DNA of 14,690 nucleotides from Bacteroidales bacterium (GTDB taxonomy: Bacteria; Bacteroidota; Bacteroidia; Bacteroidales; VadinHA17): assembly GCA_025455505.1 (NCBI GenBank), contig JALOMK010000046.1, forward strand, positions 1-14,690, written 5' to 3'. Within the stretch, counting starts at the first letter, position 1; every line of letters starts with the position of its first letter. A program made the translations under genes and the position numbers. Of this stretch, positions 6,714 to 13,143 are shown piece after piece. The notes beneath the pieces were generated by a model, which saw nothing but the letters and a program-made list of their open reading frames with translations, ran no database searches and was not told where the DNA came from.

Positions 6714-7427
6714 ATGAAACTATTAAAAACAACAGGATTTGCACTTATTGTGCTGTTTGTATTTTCCCTGGTCTCAACAGGGCAGGATAAAACGTCAAAA
6801 GGCAGCTTCGAGGGGGTGCCGGCATCGGAATTCCCTCCTCTGCCCTATGCCTATAATACACTGGAGCCTTACATCGATGCAAGGACAATGGAGATCCATT
6901 ACGACAAGCATCACAGGGCATATTACACAAATTTCATGGCTGCGGCGAAGGGAACAGCCCTGGAAGGGAAAACCCTTTCAGAGATATTTGCAACAATGTC
7001 GAAGCACAGCGATGCAGTTAGGAATAACGGGGGCGGTTACTATAACCACATGCTTTTCTGGAGCATAATGGGAGCCTCAAAGACTCAGCCATCGAAAGAA
7101 CTCTCGGATGCAATTTCAAAGGCTTTCGGGTCATTTGAAAAATTCAGGGAGACATTCAACAATGCAGCCAGGACAAGATTCGGCAGCGGCTGGGCGTGGC
7201 TTGTCGTGACTGCCGACGGCAGCCTGGCAGTTGGAAGCACCGCGAACCAGGACAATCCTCTTATGGATGTCTCTCCCATAAAAGGGAAACCGGTCCTCGC
7301 CCTTGATGTCTGGGAGCACGCTTATTATCTGAAATATCAGAACAGGAGAGCCGACTACGTGGAGGCTTTCTGGAGCGTAATCAACTGGGATGAGGTCAGC
7401 AAACTGTATGCGGCAGCTCTGAAATAA
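6714..7427 (+). CDS. sodA: Secreted Fe/Mn-family superoxide dismutase, Mn-type signature
   Basis: Converts superoxide to O2 and H2O2. The ATG at 6714 gives 237 aa with an N-terminal signal sequence (about residues 1-23, hydrophobic core FALIVLFVF), so the enzyme is probably periplasmic or secreted. Metal ligands are His62 (MEIHYDKHH), His112 (YYNHMLFW), Asp198 and His202 (DVWEHAYYLKY). Gln179 in ANQDNPLM and Gly108, four residues before His112, are the arrangement typical of Mn or cambialistic enzymes rather than strict Fe enzymes. The frame is open to a TTG at 6672, but that would bury the signal peptide. The gene is divergent from the oxidase operon and converges on the acyl-CoA ligase gene. 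No clear -7 element was found upstream. Metal choice is inferred from residues only. Confidence 0.95.
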   Translation: MKLLKTTGFALIVLFVFSLVSTGQDKTSKGSFEGVPASEFPPLPYAYNTLEPYIDARTMEIHYDKHHRAYYTNFMAAAKGTALEGKTLSEIFATMSKHSDAVRNNGGGYYNHMLFWSIMGASKTQPSKELSDAISKAFGSFEKFRETFNNAARTRFGSGWAWLVVTADGSLAVGSTANQDNPLMDVSPIKGKPVLALDVWEHAYYLKYQNRRADYVEAFWSVINWDEVSKLYAAALK

Positions 7428-7433
7428 ATCAAA

Positions 7434-7463
7434 AAAGAGGTTCAGGTATAAAGGAACCTCTTT
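7434..7463. terminator. Bidirectional hairpin terminator between sod and the acyl-CoA ligase gene
   Basis: A perfect 10-bp stem, AAAGAGGTTC (7434-7443) and GAACCTCTTT (7454-7463), encloses a 10-base loop. Reading minus, the stem runs into a T tract (CTCTTTTTTG). Reading plus, it is followed by ATTTTC. It begins 7 nt after the sod stop. It contains the ligase stop codon (7442-7444), so the last ligase codons form part of the hairpin. Confidence 0.8.
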
Positions 7464-9088
7464 ATTTTCATTGTCGCGGTCTTCTGGAAAGGGACAGGCT
7501 GGATAACAACTTTGTGTATCCGGCTGAACCTGTTTACGTGCGAGTTAACGTAATCCTGGAGTTCATTCAGAAGCTCATCGCGCTTTACTTCAATCTGATG
7601 GGAAACATCATGCTTAAGGTGCTGGTATTTCTTCTCCATCTCTTCCATGTTGAGGTGAACAAGTGCAACAAGCTTGCCTTTTTGCTGGATTACAAGAGAC
7701 TCGACAACAAACCTGAAATTGTTAATTACCGATTCAATTTCCTCGGGGTAGATATTCTCCCCGGTTGAGCTGAGGATCATGTTCTTGAGGCGTCCCCTTA
7801 TGAACAGGTTATTCCTGCTGTCGAGGTTGCCCAGGTCGCCGGTCCTGAACCAGCCATCAGGTGTCAGCACTTCGGCAGTCATCTCGGGTTCCCTGTAATA
7901 TCCCTTCATTACATTGGCTCCCCTGACCCAGATTTCCCCTTCACCGGTTTTAATGTCGGGATTGTTGATTTTAATCTCAATTTCTTCGATAGCCGGGCCG
8001 GTTGACTCGAATACTGATTTCGAAGGATTCGCTCCCGCCACGAGTGGCGCAGTTTCAGTAAGGCCGTAGCCGATCGCATAAGGGAATTTCGCCTCGATGA
8101 GGAAGCGTTCGACAGTCTTGTTCAGTTTCGCACCTCCTATGCCGAAGAATTTAAGGTTTCCGCCGAAAGTCTTGTAAAGCTTCTTTCCGGCAGCAGCATT
8201 CAGTTTTTTCCTCAGGAAGGGAACAGAGTAAAGAAGCTTAAGCACAAGTTTATCCCTGAAGGCAGGAAGTATCTTGTTGAAATATATCTTCTCGATAATG
8301 AGAGGAACCGTAAGCATCATTGTCGGTTTAACTTCCTGCAGCGCGGGCAGGAGTACTGCTGGCGTCGGAGGCTTCCTCAGGTAGTAGACGCAGGCTCCGG
8401 CAAGCATGGGCAAAATAAGGCCCAGGGTGTTCTCATAGGTGTGTGAAAGGGGAAGAACAGAAAGGAACCTGTCGTTTTCGTCAATCGGCTGAATAACGCG
8501 GCCTTTCATTGCATTGAAAGTTATGTTCCTGTGTGTAAGCATAACTCCCTTTGATCGTCCTGTTGTTCCCGAAGTATAGATTATTGAAGCGATGTCTTCT
8601 TCCCCTACAGTATATGTTCCGGAAGGAAGAGCATCGGGATCAAAGGCGCTGTAGCGGCCCTTGCTTGAATATTCAGAATAATCCTCTATGAGGAAGATGT
8701 TCCTGAGGCTCTCCGAATCATAGCCATCTATCCTGCCTGTGAGGGATGCAGAGACGAACATCGCTGATGACGAGCTGTGATCAAGGATGTTTTTAACTTC
8801 TGTTGCGGAGAAATCGGGTAAGACGGGAACTGCAACAGCTCCCATGAAGGTAATTGCAAAATAGCATATTCCCCAGTTGGGCATGTTCGAACTGAGTATC
8901 GCAACCCTGTCGCCGGGTTTCACATCCCTTTTTTCAAGAAAGGCCTGAAGGGCCCTGATCTCGCGCCACACACTTTCCCAGGTCCTGGGTTCTTCACCTA
9001 CAAAAGAATATGCGTTCCTGCTTCCGTGGAGGCGGAGCGTTTCTTCAAATTTTGAAGGGAATGTCATTATTGTCCTGCCCTCTTCCAT
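7442..9088 (-). CDS. Long-chain fatty acid--CoA ligase (AMP-forming)
   Basis: A 548-aa ANL-superfamily enzyme that activates a fatty acid with ATP to an acyl-AMP and then an acyl-CoA. Visible motifs are the P-loop YTSGTTGRSKG (171-181), GYGLTETAPL (340-349), GWFRTGDLG (412-420), the hinge region IRGRLKNMILSSTGENIYP (430-448), and the C-terminal TATMKIKRF whose Lys541 fits the catalytic lysine. Length and motif order are typical of bacterial long-chain acyl-CoA synthetases; substrate length cannot be read from sequence. Two starts are possible: ATG at 9088 and ATG at 9067. The second has AGGACA 4 bases upstream, and the first adds only seven residues. The gene stands alone on the minus strand, divergent from queD, with a TACCTTTG element about 30 nt upstream of the first ATG. 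Its stop lies inside the shared terminator. Confidence 0.95.
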   Translation of the reverse strand: MEEGRTIMTFPSKFEETLRLHGSRNAYSFVGEEPRTWESVWREIRALQAFLEKRDVKPGDRVAILSSNMPNWGICYFAITFMGAVAVPVLPDFSATEVKNILDHSSSSAMFVSASLTGRIDGYDSESLRNIFLIEDYSEYSSKGRYSAFDPDALPSGTYTVGEEDIASIIYTSGTTGRSKGVMLTHRNITFNAMKGRVIQPIDENDRFLSVLPLSHTYENTLGLILPMLAGACVYYLRKPPTPAVLLPALQEVKPTMMLTVPLIIEKIYFNKILPAFRDKLVLKLLYSVPFLRKKLNAAAGKKLYKTFGGNLKFFGIGGAKLNKTVERFLIEAKFPYAIGYGLTETAPLVAGANPSKSVFESTGPAIEEIEIKINNPDIKTGEGEIWVRGANVMKGYYREPEMTAEVLTPDGWFRTGDLGNLDSRNNLFIRGRLKNMILSSTGENIYPEEIESVINNFRFVVESLVIQQKGKLVALVHLNMEEMEKKYQHLKHDVSHQIEVKRDELLNELQDYVNSHVNRFSRIHKVVIQPVPFQKTATMKIKRFLYT

Positions 9089-9119
9089 TACTCACTAATT
9101 TTTAATCAGATATGCGCTG

Positions 9120-9155
9120 CAAAGGTACTCCTTTATTGCTGTTTAACAGTACAAA
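9120..9155 (-). promoter_or_regulatory. Candidate Bacteroidota-type promoter for the acyl-CoA ligase gene
   Basis: On the minus strand TACCTTTG (9127-9120) matches the -7 consensus TAnnTTTG exactly. TTTG (9155-9152) lies upstream with a 24-base spacer, a few bases longer than the usual 19-21. An interrupted palindrome CTGTT-T-AACAG (9139-9149) lies in the spacer. The -7 element is about 31 nt upstream of the ATG at 9088. Confidence 0.5.
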
Positions 9156-9223
9156 GTGATATATATTGTTCAGCATGGGCCTTAATCCCTGAAAAAAAGG
9201 GAACTGCAATCGGCCGGAATGGT

Positions 9224-9231
9224 TAATTTTG
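9224..9231 (+). promoter_or_regulatory. Candidate -7 promoter element for queD
   Basis: TAATTTTG matches the Bacteroidota -7 consensus TAnnTTTG exactly, 23 nt before the ATG at 9255. No clear TTTG box lies 19-21 nt upstream. If used, transcription would begin near 9238, which excludes the in-frame ATG at 9219 and supports 9255 as the true queD start. Confidence 0.45.
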
Positions 9232-9254
9232 CCCTGTTAAAAAACAATGAATTT

Positions 9255-9704
9255 ATGTCTCCTGTCATCAGGGTTACAAAAGAGTTTCCTTTCGAGATGG
9301 CCCATGCCCTCTGGAATTATGACGGTCCGTGCAGGAACGTTCACGGTCACTCATACAGGCTTTTCGTTACAATTTCGGGAATCCCGCTAAACGACCCGGG
9401 GCATCCGAAACATGGAATGGTAATGGACTTTACCGACCTGAAGGCTATTGTCAGGAAAGAGATAGTTGAGGTTTTCGACCATGCGGTTGTTGTGGGGCAC
9501 AACTTCGGAGAGGAGAAAACGGCTCTTTTCAAAAAGCTTTTCGGGAATACTGTTGTTGTCACTTACCAGCCGACATGCGAGAACCTTGTGGCCGATTTTG
9601 CTTCGAGAATCTCACCTTTGCTGCCGGAAAATATAAGGCTCCACAGCCTCAGGCTGTATGAGACAGCAACATCATTTGCCGAATGGCATTCCTCCGATCA
9701 GTGA
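9255..9704 (+). CDS. queD: 6-carboxy-5,6,7,8-tetrahydropterin synthase (QueD / PTPS family)
   Basis: A 149-aa enzyme that converts 7,8-dihydroneopterin triphosphate to 6-carboxytetrahydropterin, the second step toward the queuosine precursor preQ0. Zinc ligands are His17 (EMAHAL) and His30 and His32 (NVHGHSY), with the nucleophile Cys26 (GPCRN) just before. FDHAVVV (D75, H76), PTCENL (E109 for pterin binding) and YETATSFAEW (E136) complete the active site. The length is typical of bacterial QueD. The Cys at position 26 fits QueD-type chemistry, but a related pyruvoyl-tetrahydropterin synthase activity cannot be excluded. Other queuosine genes are not in the window. An in-frame ATG at 9219 would add 12 residues with no family likeness and would overlap the -7 element. 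polA follows 47 nt later on the same strand. Confidence 0.93.
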   Translation: MSPVIRVTKEFPFEMAHALWNYDGPCRNVHGHSYRLFVTISGIPLNDPGHPKHGMVMDFTDLKAIVRKEIVEVFDHAVVVGHNFGEEKTALFKKLFGNTVVVTYQPTCENLVADFASRISPLLPENIRLHSLRLYETATSFAEWHSSDQ

Positions 9705-9751
9705 ATCCTCGCGGGCAGAAATATTTTTAACCTTAATCACCTTATCCGGAC

Positions 9752-9874
9752 ATGGCAGAAGCTCAAACCAAAAAACTATTCCTTCTCGATGCCTATGCAC
9801 TGATCTTCAGGGCCTATTATGCATTCATAAAGAACCCCAGGGTTACATCAAAAGGGCTGAACACCTCCGCGGTA
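9752..9874 (+). pseudogene. polA: polA, detached N-terminal 5'-nuclease fragment
   Basis: The reading frame from ATG 9752 gives the normal beginning of DNA polymerase I of this phylum: KKLFLLDAYALIFRAYYAFI with catalytic Asp13, then TSKGLNTSAV to residue 41. After GTA at 9872-9874 the homology stops, and the frame continues as out-of-frame shadow to a stop at 9980-9982. The in-family sequence resumes in another frame at about 9876 (RIPVIDYPGYEADD). About 65 residues expected between these points are absent, including the region that in E. coli Pol I carries Asp63 and the arch lysine/arginine residues. The deletion must have a length of 3n+2 nt. It is either a real lesion or an assembly or sequencing error. 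Confidence 0.8.
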
Positions 9875-9884
9875 CAGGATCCCT

Positions 9885-12386
9885 GTGATAGACTATCCCG
9901 GCTACGAAGCCGACGATGTTATCGGTACTCTTGCCAGGCAGGCTTCCGGGAGGGGGTTCATAACCTTCATGATGACACCTGACAAGGATTTTGCACAGCT
10001 TGTCAGCGACAGGATATTCATGTACAAGCCTTCAAGGAGCGGAAATGAATCAATTGTCTGGGGTGCCAAAGAGGTAAAACAGGAATTTTCAGTGAGCGAT
10101 CCGTTACAGGTTATTGATATTCTGGCACTCATGGGAGATTCAGCCGACAATATCCCCGGTGCGCCCGGGGTAGGGCCAAAGACCGCAATGAAACTTATTG
10201 CCGAATATGGCTCGGTTGAAGAACTTTTCAGGCATACCGGAGAACTTAAAGGGAAGCTGAAAGAGATAATTGAGGATAACAGGGCACAAATTGAGCTGTC
10301 AAAAAAATTAGCGACGATTGAACAGCATGTTCCCGTTGAACTTGACGAGGCGGCCCTTGTTACTGAAAAACCCGATGTTTCAAAGCTTAAGCCGCTTTTT
10401 GAAGAGCTTGAGTTCAGAACAGTTGCGGCGAAGATATTGTCGGACATTGAAAAATCATCATCTTCGGAGCTTCCTGAAAGGCAGGCTCCGGTGGAAAAAC
10501 CTGTCGAAGCTGAAGACCTGTTCCGGGGAACTCTCTTCGGTCAGCCGGGCGCTGAGGCTCCGGTTACTTCTGACTTTAAGACAATTGAAACAGAAGAACA
10601 CGACTACAGGCTTGTTACAGGCATGGAGGAGATAAAGGAGCTTATTGAAAAGCTTTCGGGGATGAAAGAGTTCTGCTTCGATACGGAAACCACGAGCATT
10701 GACCCTCTTGCCTCCGAGCTCGTCGCAATTGCATTTTCCTGGGAGCCCGGCAGGGGATACATGATACACTTCCCGGAACCGGGAAGCAGAACAGAAGAAA
10801 TCCTGAAGCTTGTCAGGCCGGTACTTGAAGATCCGGGCATCAGGAAGACGGGCCAGAATATAAAATTCGACATACAGGTTCTTGCAAATTACGGAATAGA
10901 GGTCAGGGGTGAGCTGTTCGATACCATGATAGCCCATTACCTGCTTGAGCCCGATATGCGGCACAACATGAACCTTCTGTCAGAAACTTTCCTTCGCTAT
11001 TCGCCTGTTCACATAGAATCGCTTATCGGTGAAAAAGGACCCGGGCAAAGGAATATGAAGTCGGTGCCAGCCGAAAGGCTTAAAGAGTATGCAGTTGAAG
11101 ATGCTGACATAACATTCAGGCTGAAGGGCATCTTTGAACCCCGTATAAGGGAGGGTGGACTTGAAAAGCTGGCAAAAGAGATCGAAATGCCCCTCATCCC
11201 AGTTTTGGCAAGGATGGAACGCGCAGGAGTGAAGCTTGACCCTGAAAACCTCAGGTCGATAACTGCAAAGCTCAGGGAAGATATTATCATCCTCGAGAAG
11301 GAGATCTACCTGCTTGCTGGGACTGAATTCAACATCTCATCCCCGAAACAGCTGGGCGACATTCTTTTTGTAAGGCTCAAGCTCGATGAAAAGGCAAGGG
11401 TTACACGGACCAAACAGTACAGTACGAATGAGGAAGTACTGCAACGGCTCACCTCCAGGCACCCTATTGTTGAGAAAGTTCTTGAATACAGGGGTCTGAG
11501 AAAACTGCTGACGACTTACGTGGAATCCCTTCCCCTGCTGGTTGACAAGAATACCGGGCGCATACATACATCCTTCAACCAGGCCGTGGCTGCAACAGGG
11601 CGCCTCAGCTCAAACAATCCCAATCTTCAGAACATACCCGTGAGGGATGAAAGAGGCAGGGAGATCAGGAAGGCTTTTGTCCCTGAAGACGGATTTATTT
11701 TCTTCTCCGCAGATTATTCGCAGATCGAGCTGAGACTGATGGCTCACCTTAGCAGGGATGCAGGAATGACAGCCGACTTTTTATCGGGAAACGACATTCA
11801 TGCGGCAACAGCCTCAAAGATCTTCAACGTGCCTCTTGACGGGGTTACGCGTGAGATGAGGAGCAGGGCCAAAACAGCCAATTTCGGGATTATTTACGGG
11901 ATCTCGTCATTCGGACTTTCAGAAAGGCTGACAATAGGCCGCAAGGAAGCAAAGGAACTCATCGACGGATATTTTGCCTCGTACCCGGGTGTTAAGGCCT
12001 ACATGGATGAAAGCATACGGAAAGCAAGGGAGAAAGGATTTGTTACGACGATGTTCGGAAGGAAGAGATACCTGCCCGACATACAGTCGCAGAACCAGGT
12101 TGTAAGGGGAAATGCCGAGCGGAATGCCATCAACGCTCCCATACAGGGAAGCGCAGCGGATATTATAAAGCTTGCAATGATAAGGATCGATGAAAGACTG
12201 AGGACTGAAAACTTCAGATCGAGGATGATCCTGCAGGTGCACGATGAACTTATATTCGAGGCTGAAAACCCGGAACTTGAAAGGCTTAAGGAAATGGTGG
12301 TGCATGAGATGTCGAATGCCGCAAGTCTCGACGTACCGCTGAAAGTTGACTGGGGTACGGGCCGCAACTGGCTTGAGGCGCATTGA
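9885..12386 (+). CDS. polA: DNA polymerase I, main reading frame (5'-nuclease domain truncated)
   Basis: An 833-aa frame beginning at GTG 9885; homology starts a few codons earlier (about 9876), so the annotated start is only the first start-like codon after the lesion. Counting from the GTG, the rest of the 5'-nuclease retains GYEADD and TPDKDFAQL aspartates and the helix-hairpin-helix GAPGVGPKTA. The 3'-5' exonuclease is intact: DTET (D266, E268), NIKFD (N325, D329) and YAVEDAD (Y402, D406). The polymerase is intact: motif A ADYSQIELR (D610), motif B RAKTANFGIIYG (K663, F667, Y671) and motif C VHDE (H786, D787, E788). Unlike many Pol I enzymes, the proofreading residues are complete. AGGA lies 5 nt before the GTG, so re-initiation producing a Klenow-like protein is conceivable, but the simpler view is one damaged or mis-assembled gene starting at 9752. 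Confidence 0.93.
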   Translation: MIDYPGYEADDVIGTLARQASGRGFITFMMTPDKDFAQLVSDRIFMYKPSRSGNESIVWGAKEVKQEFSVSDPLQVIDILALMGDSADNIPGAPGVGPKTAMKLIAEYGSVEELFRHTGELKGKLKEIIEDNRAQIELSKKLATIEQHVPVELDEAALVTEKPDVSKLKPLFEELEFRTVAAKILSDIEKSSSSELPERQAPVEKPVEAEDLFRGTLFGQPGAEAPVTSDFKTIETEEHDYRLVTGMEEIKELIEKLSGMKEFCFDTETTSIDPLASELVAIAFSWEPGRGYMIHFPEPGSRTEEILKLVRPVLEDPGIRKTGQNIKFDIQVLANYGIEVRGELFDTMIAHYLLEPDMRHNMNLLSETFLRYSPVHIESLIGEKGPGQRNMKSVPAERLKEYAVEDADITFRLKGIFEPRIREGGLEKLAKEIEMPLIPVLARMERAGVKLDPENLRSITAKLREDIIILEKEIYLLAGTEFNISSPKQLGDILFVRLKLDEKARVTRTKQYSTNEEVLQRLTSRHPIVEKVLEYRGLRKLLTTYVESLPLLVDKNTGRIHTSFNQAVAATGRLSSNNPNLQNIPVRDERGREIRKAFVPEDGFIFFSADYSQIELRLMAHLSRDAGMTADFLSGNDIHAATASKIFNVPLDGVTREMRSRAKTANFGIIYGISSFGLSERLTIGRKEAKELIDGYFASYPGVKAYMDESIRKAREKGFVTTMFGRKRYLPDIQSQNQVVRGNAERNAINAPIQGSAADIIKLAMIRIDERLRTENFRSRMILQVHDELIFEAENPELERLKEMVVHEMSNAASLDVPLKVDWGTGRNWLEAH

Positions 12387-12457
12387 ACGCCACAGAGACC
12401 TGCAAAGAAGGCAGGCTTGATGCCGGGAGTTTGATGAATCAATAAAACGACACACTG

Positions 12458-12688
12458 ATGGCAAAGGTTATTTTTTTCGGAGTGCTCACAGATGTTGCAG
12501 GAACAAGGGTGAGGCATTTTAATGGTGCCGCATCTGTAAAGGAGCTTCTTCTTCTTATCGAGGGTGAATATCCTGAGATTATTCATTACGACTACCGCAT
12601 AGCGGTGAATAATGAATTTATTGACGGAGACCTCCCCCTCTCGGAGAGCGATGAAGTATCATTTATGCCTCCCTTTGCCGGTGGGTAA
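12458..12688 (+). CDS. moaD: Molybdopterin synthase sulfur-carrier subunit MoaD
   Basis: A 76-aa ubiquitin-fold protein whose C-terminal Gly-Gly (MPPFAGG) is adenylated and thiocarboxylated, then donates sulfur to precursor Z in the MoaD-MoaE complex. The start MAKVIFFGVLTDVAG, the NNEFIDGDLPLSESDEVSF stretch and the PPFAGG end are typical; ThiS proteins are similar but normally end in a different context. It is followed 11 nt later by moaE, which settles the MoaD call. A 71-nt gap separates it from polA; only a weak 5-bp hairpin is seen there, with no clear terminator or -7 element. Confidence 0.93.
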   Translation: MAKVIFFGVLTDVAGTRVRHFNGAASVKELLLLIEGEYPEIIHYDYRIAVNNEFIDGDLPLSESDEVSFMPPFAGG

Positions 12689-12699
12689 TTAATTTTAAA

Positions 12700-13143
12700 G
12701 TGATAATTATGGGATGTCTTGTTGATGGTCCGCTGACAAATGAACTTATAGGCAGCCTGGCATCAATGCTCAGGGAAGATAAAAGCTGCGGCGGACACTC
12801 TTCATTCATGGGAATGGTAAGGGCCGATGAAGAGGGAGGGCGGACGGTAAGGGCAATTGAGTATTCTGCTCACGGGCCCATGGCTGAAAAATCAGCTGCG
12901 GAAATTTCCTCGGAAATTAAAGCGCAATTTGACGATGTCAGGGAAGTGACAATTGTGCATTCAACAGGGATCGTCGAGGCGGGAGAACTGTCGCTGCTTG
13001 TCCTGGTTTCTGCCGGCCACAGGCGGCAGGCAATGGAGGCATGTGCCCGCACTGTCGAACTTGTCAAGGAAAGGCTTCCCGTCTGGAAAAAGGAGATCTA
13101 TAGCGACAATACGCATAACTGGAGGAGGAACGAACCTCTCTAA
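12700..13143 (+). CDS. moaE: Molybdopterin synthase catalytic subunit MoaE
   Basis: Converts cyclic pyranopterin monophosphate to molybdopterin using thiocarboxylated MoaD. It has 147 aa from GTG 12700, or 144 aa from ATG 12709; the ATG is a reasonable alternative and neither has a strong Shine-Dalgarno. Visible family residues are FMGMVR (the conserved Arg of the GxVR motif), SAGHRR (His and Arg of the active site), and LVKERLPVWKKE with the two catalytic lysines spaced as Lys119 and Lys126 of E. coli MoaE. The common HRxG motif reads HSTG here; that Arg is not one of the catalytic residues. Its TAA (13141-13143) overlaps the TAG of the convergent protease gene. MoaA, MoaC and any molybdoenzyme lie outside the window. 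Confidence 0.95.
   Translation: MIIMGCLVDGPLTNELIGSLASMLREDKSCGGHSSFMGMVRADEEGGRTVRAIEYSAHGPMAEKSAAEISSEIKAQFDDVREVTIVHSTGIVEAGELSLLVLVSAGHRRQAMEACARTVELVKERLPVWKKEIYSDNTHNWRRNEPL

Noticed and set aside
9188-9201. CCCTGAAAAAAAGGG-like mini-palindrome upstream of queD
   Set aside because: Three-base arms around an A run are expected by chance.
9879-9982. Programmed frameshifting as the explanation of the polA frame change
   Set aside because: A frameshift alone cannot account for the missing block of about 65 conserved residues; a deletion or assembly fault is required.
12399-12415. CCTGC-AAAGAAG-GCAGG hairpin after polA
   Set aside because: The stem is only 5 bp and there is no T tract, so it is not supported as a terminator.
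11919-12586. Two long minus-strand open frames (181 and 195 codons)
   Set aside because: Both are antisense to the polymerase domain of polA and moaD, with low-complexity composition and no family features.
13053-13066. Possible loss of an active-site Arg in MoaE (HSTG instead of HRxG, near 12957-12968)
   Set aside because: The catalytic lysines, the GxVR Arg and the AGHRR pair are all present; the changed Arg is not catalytic, so the gene looks functional.
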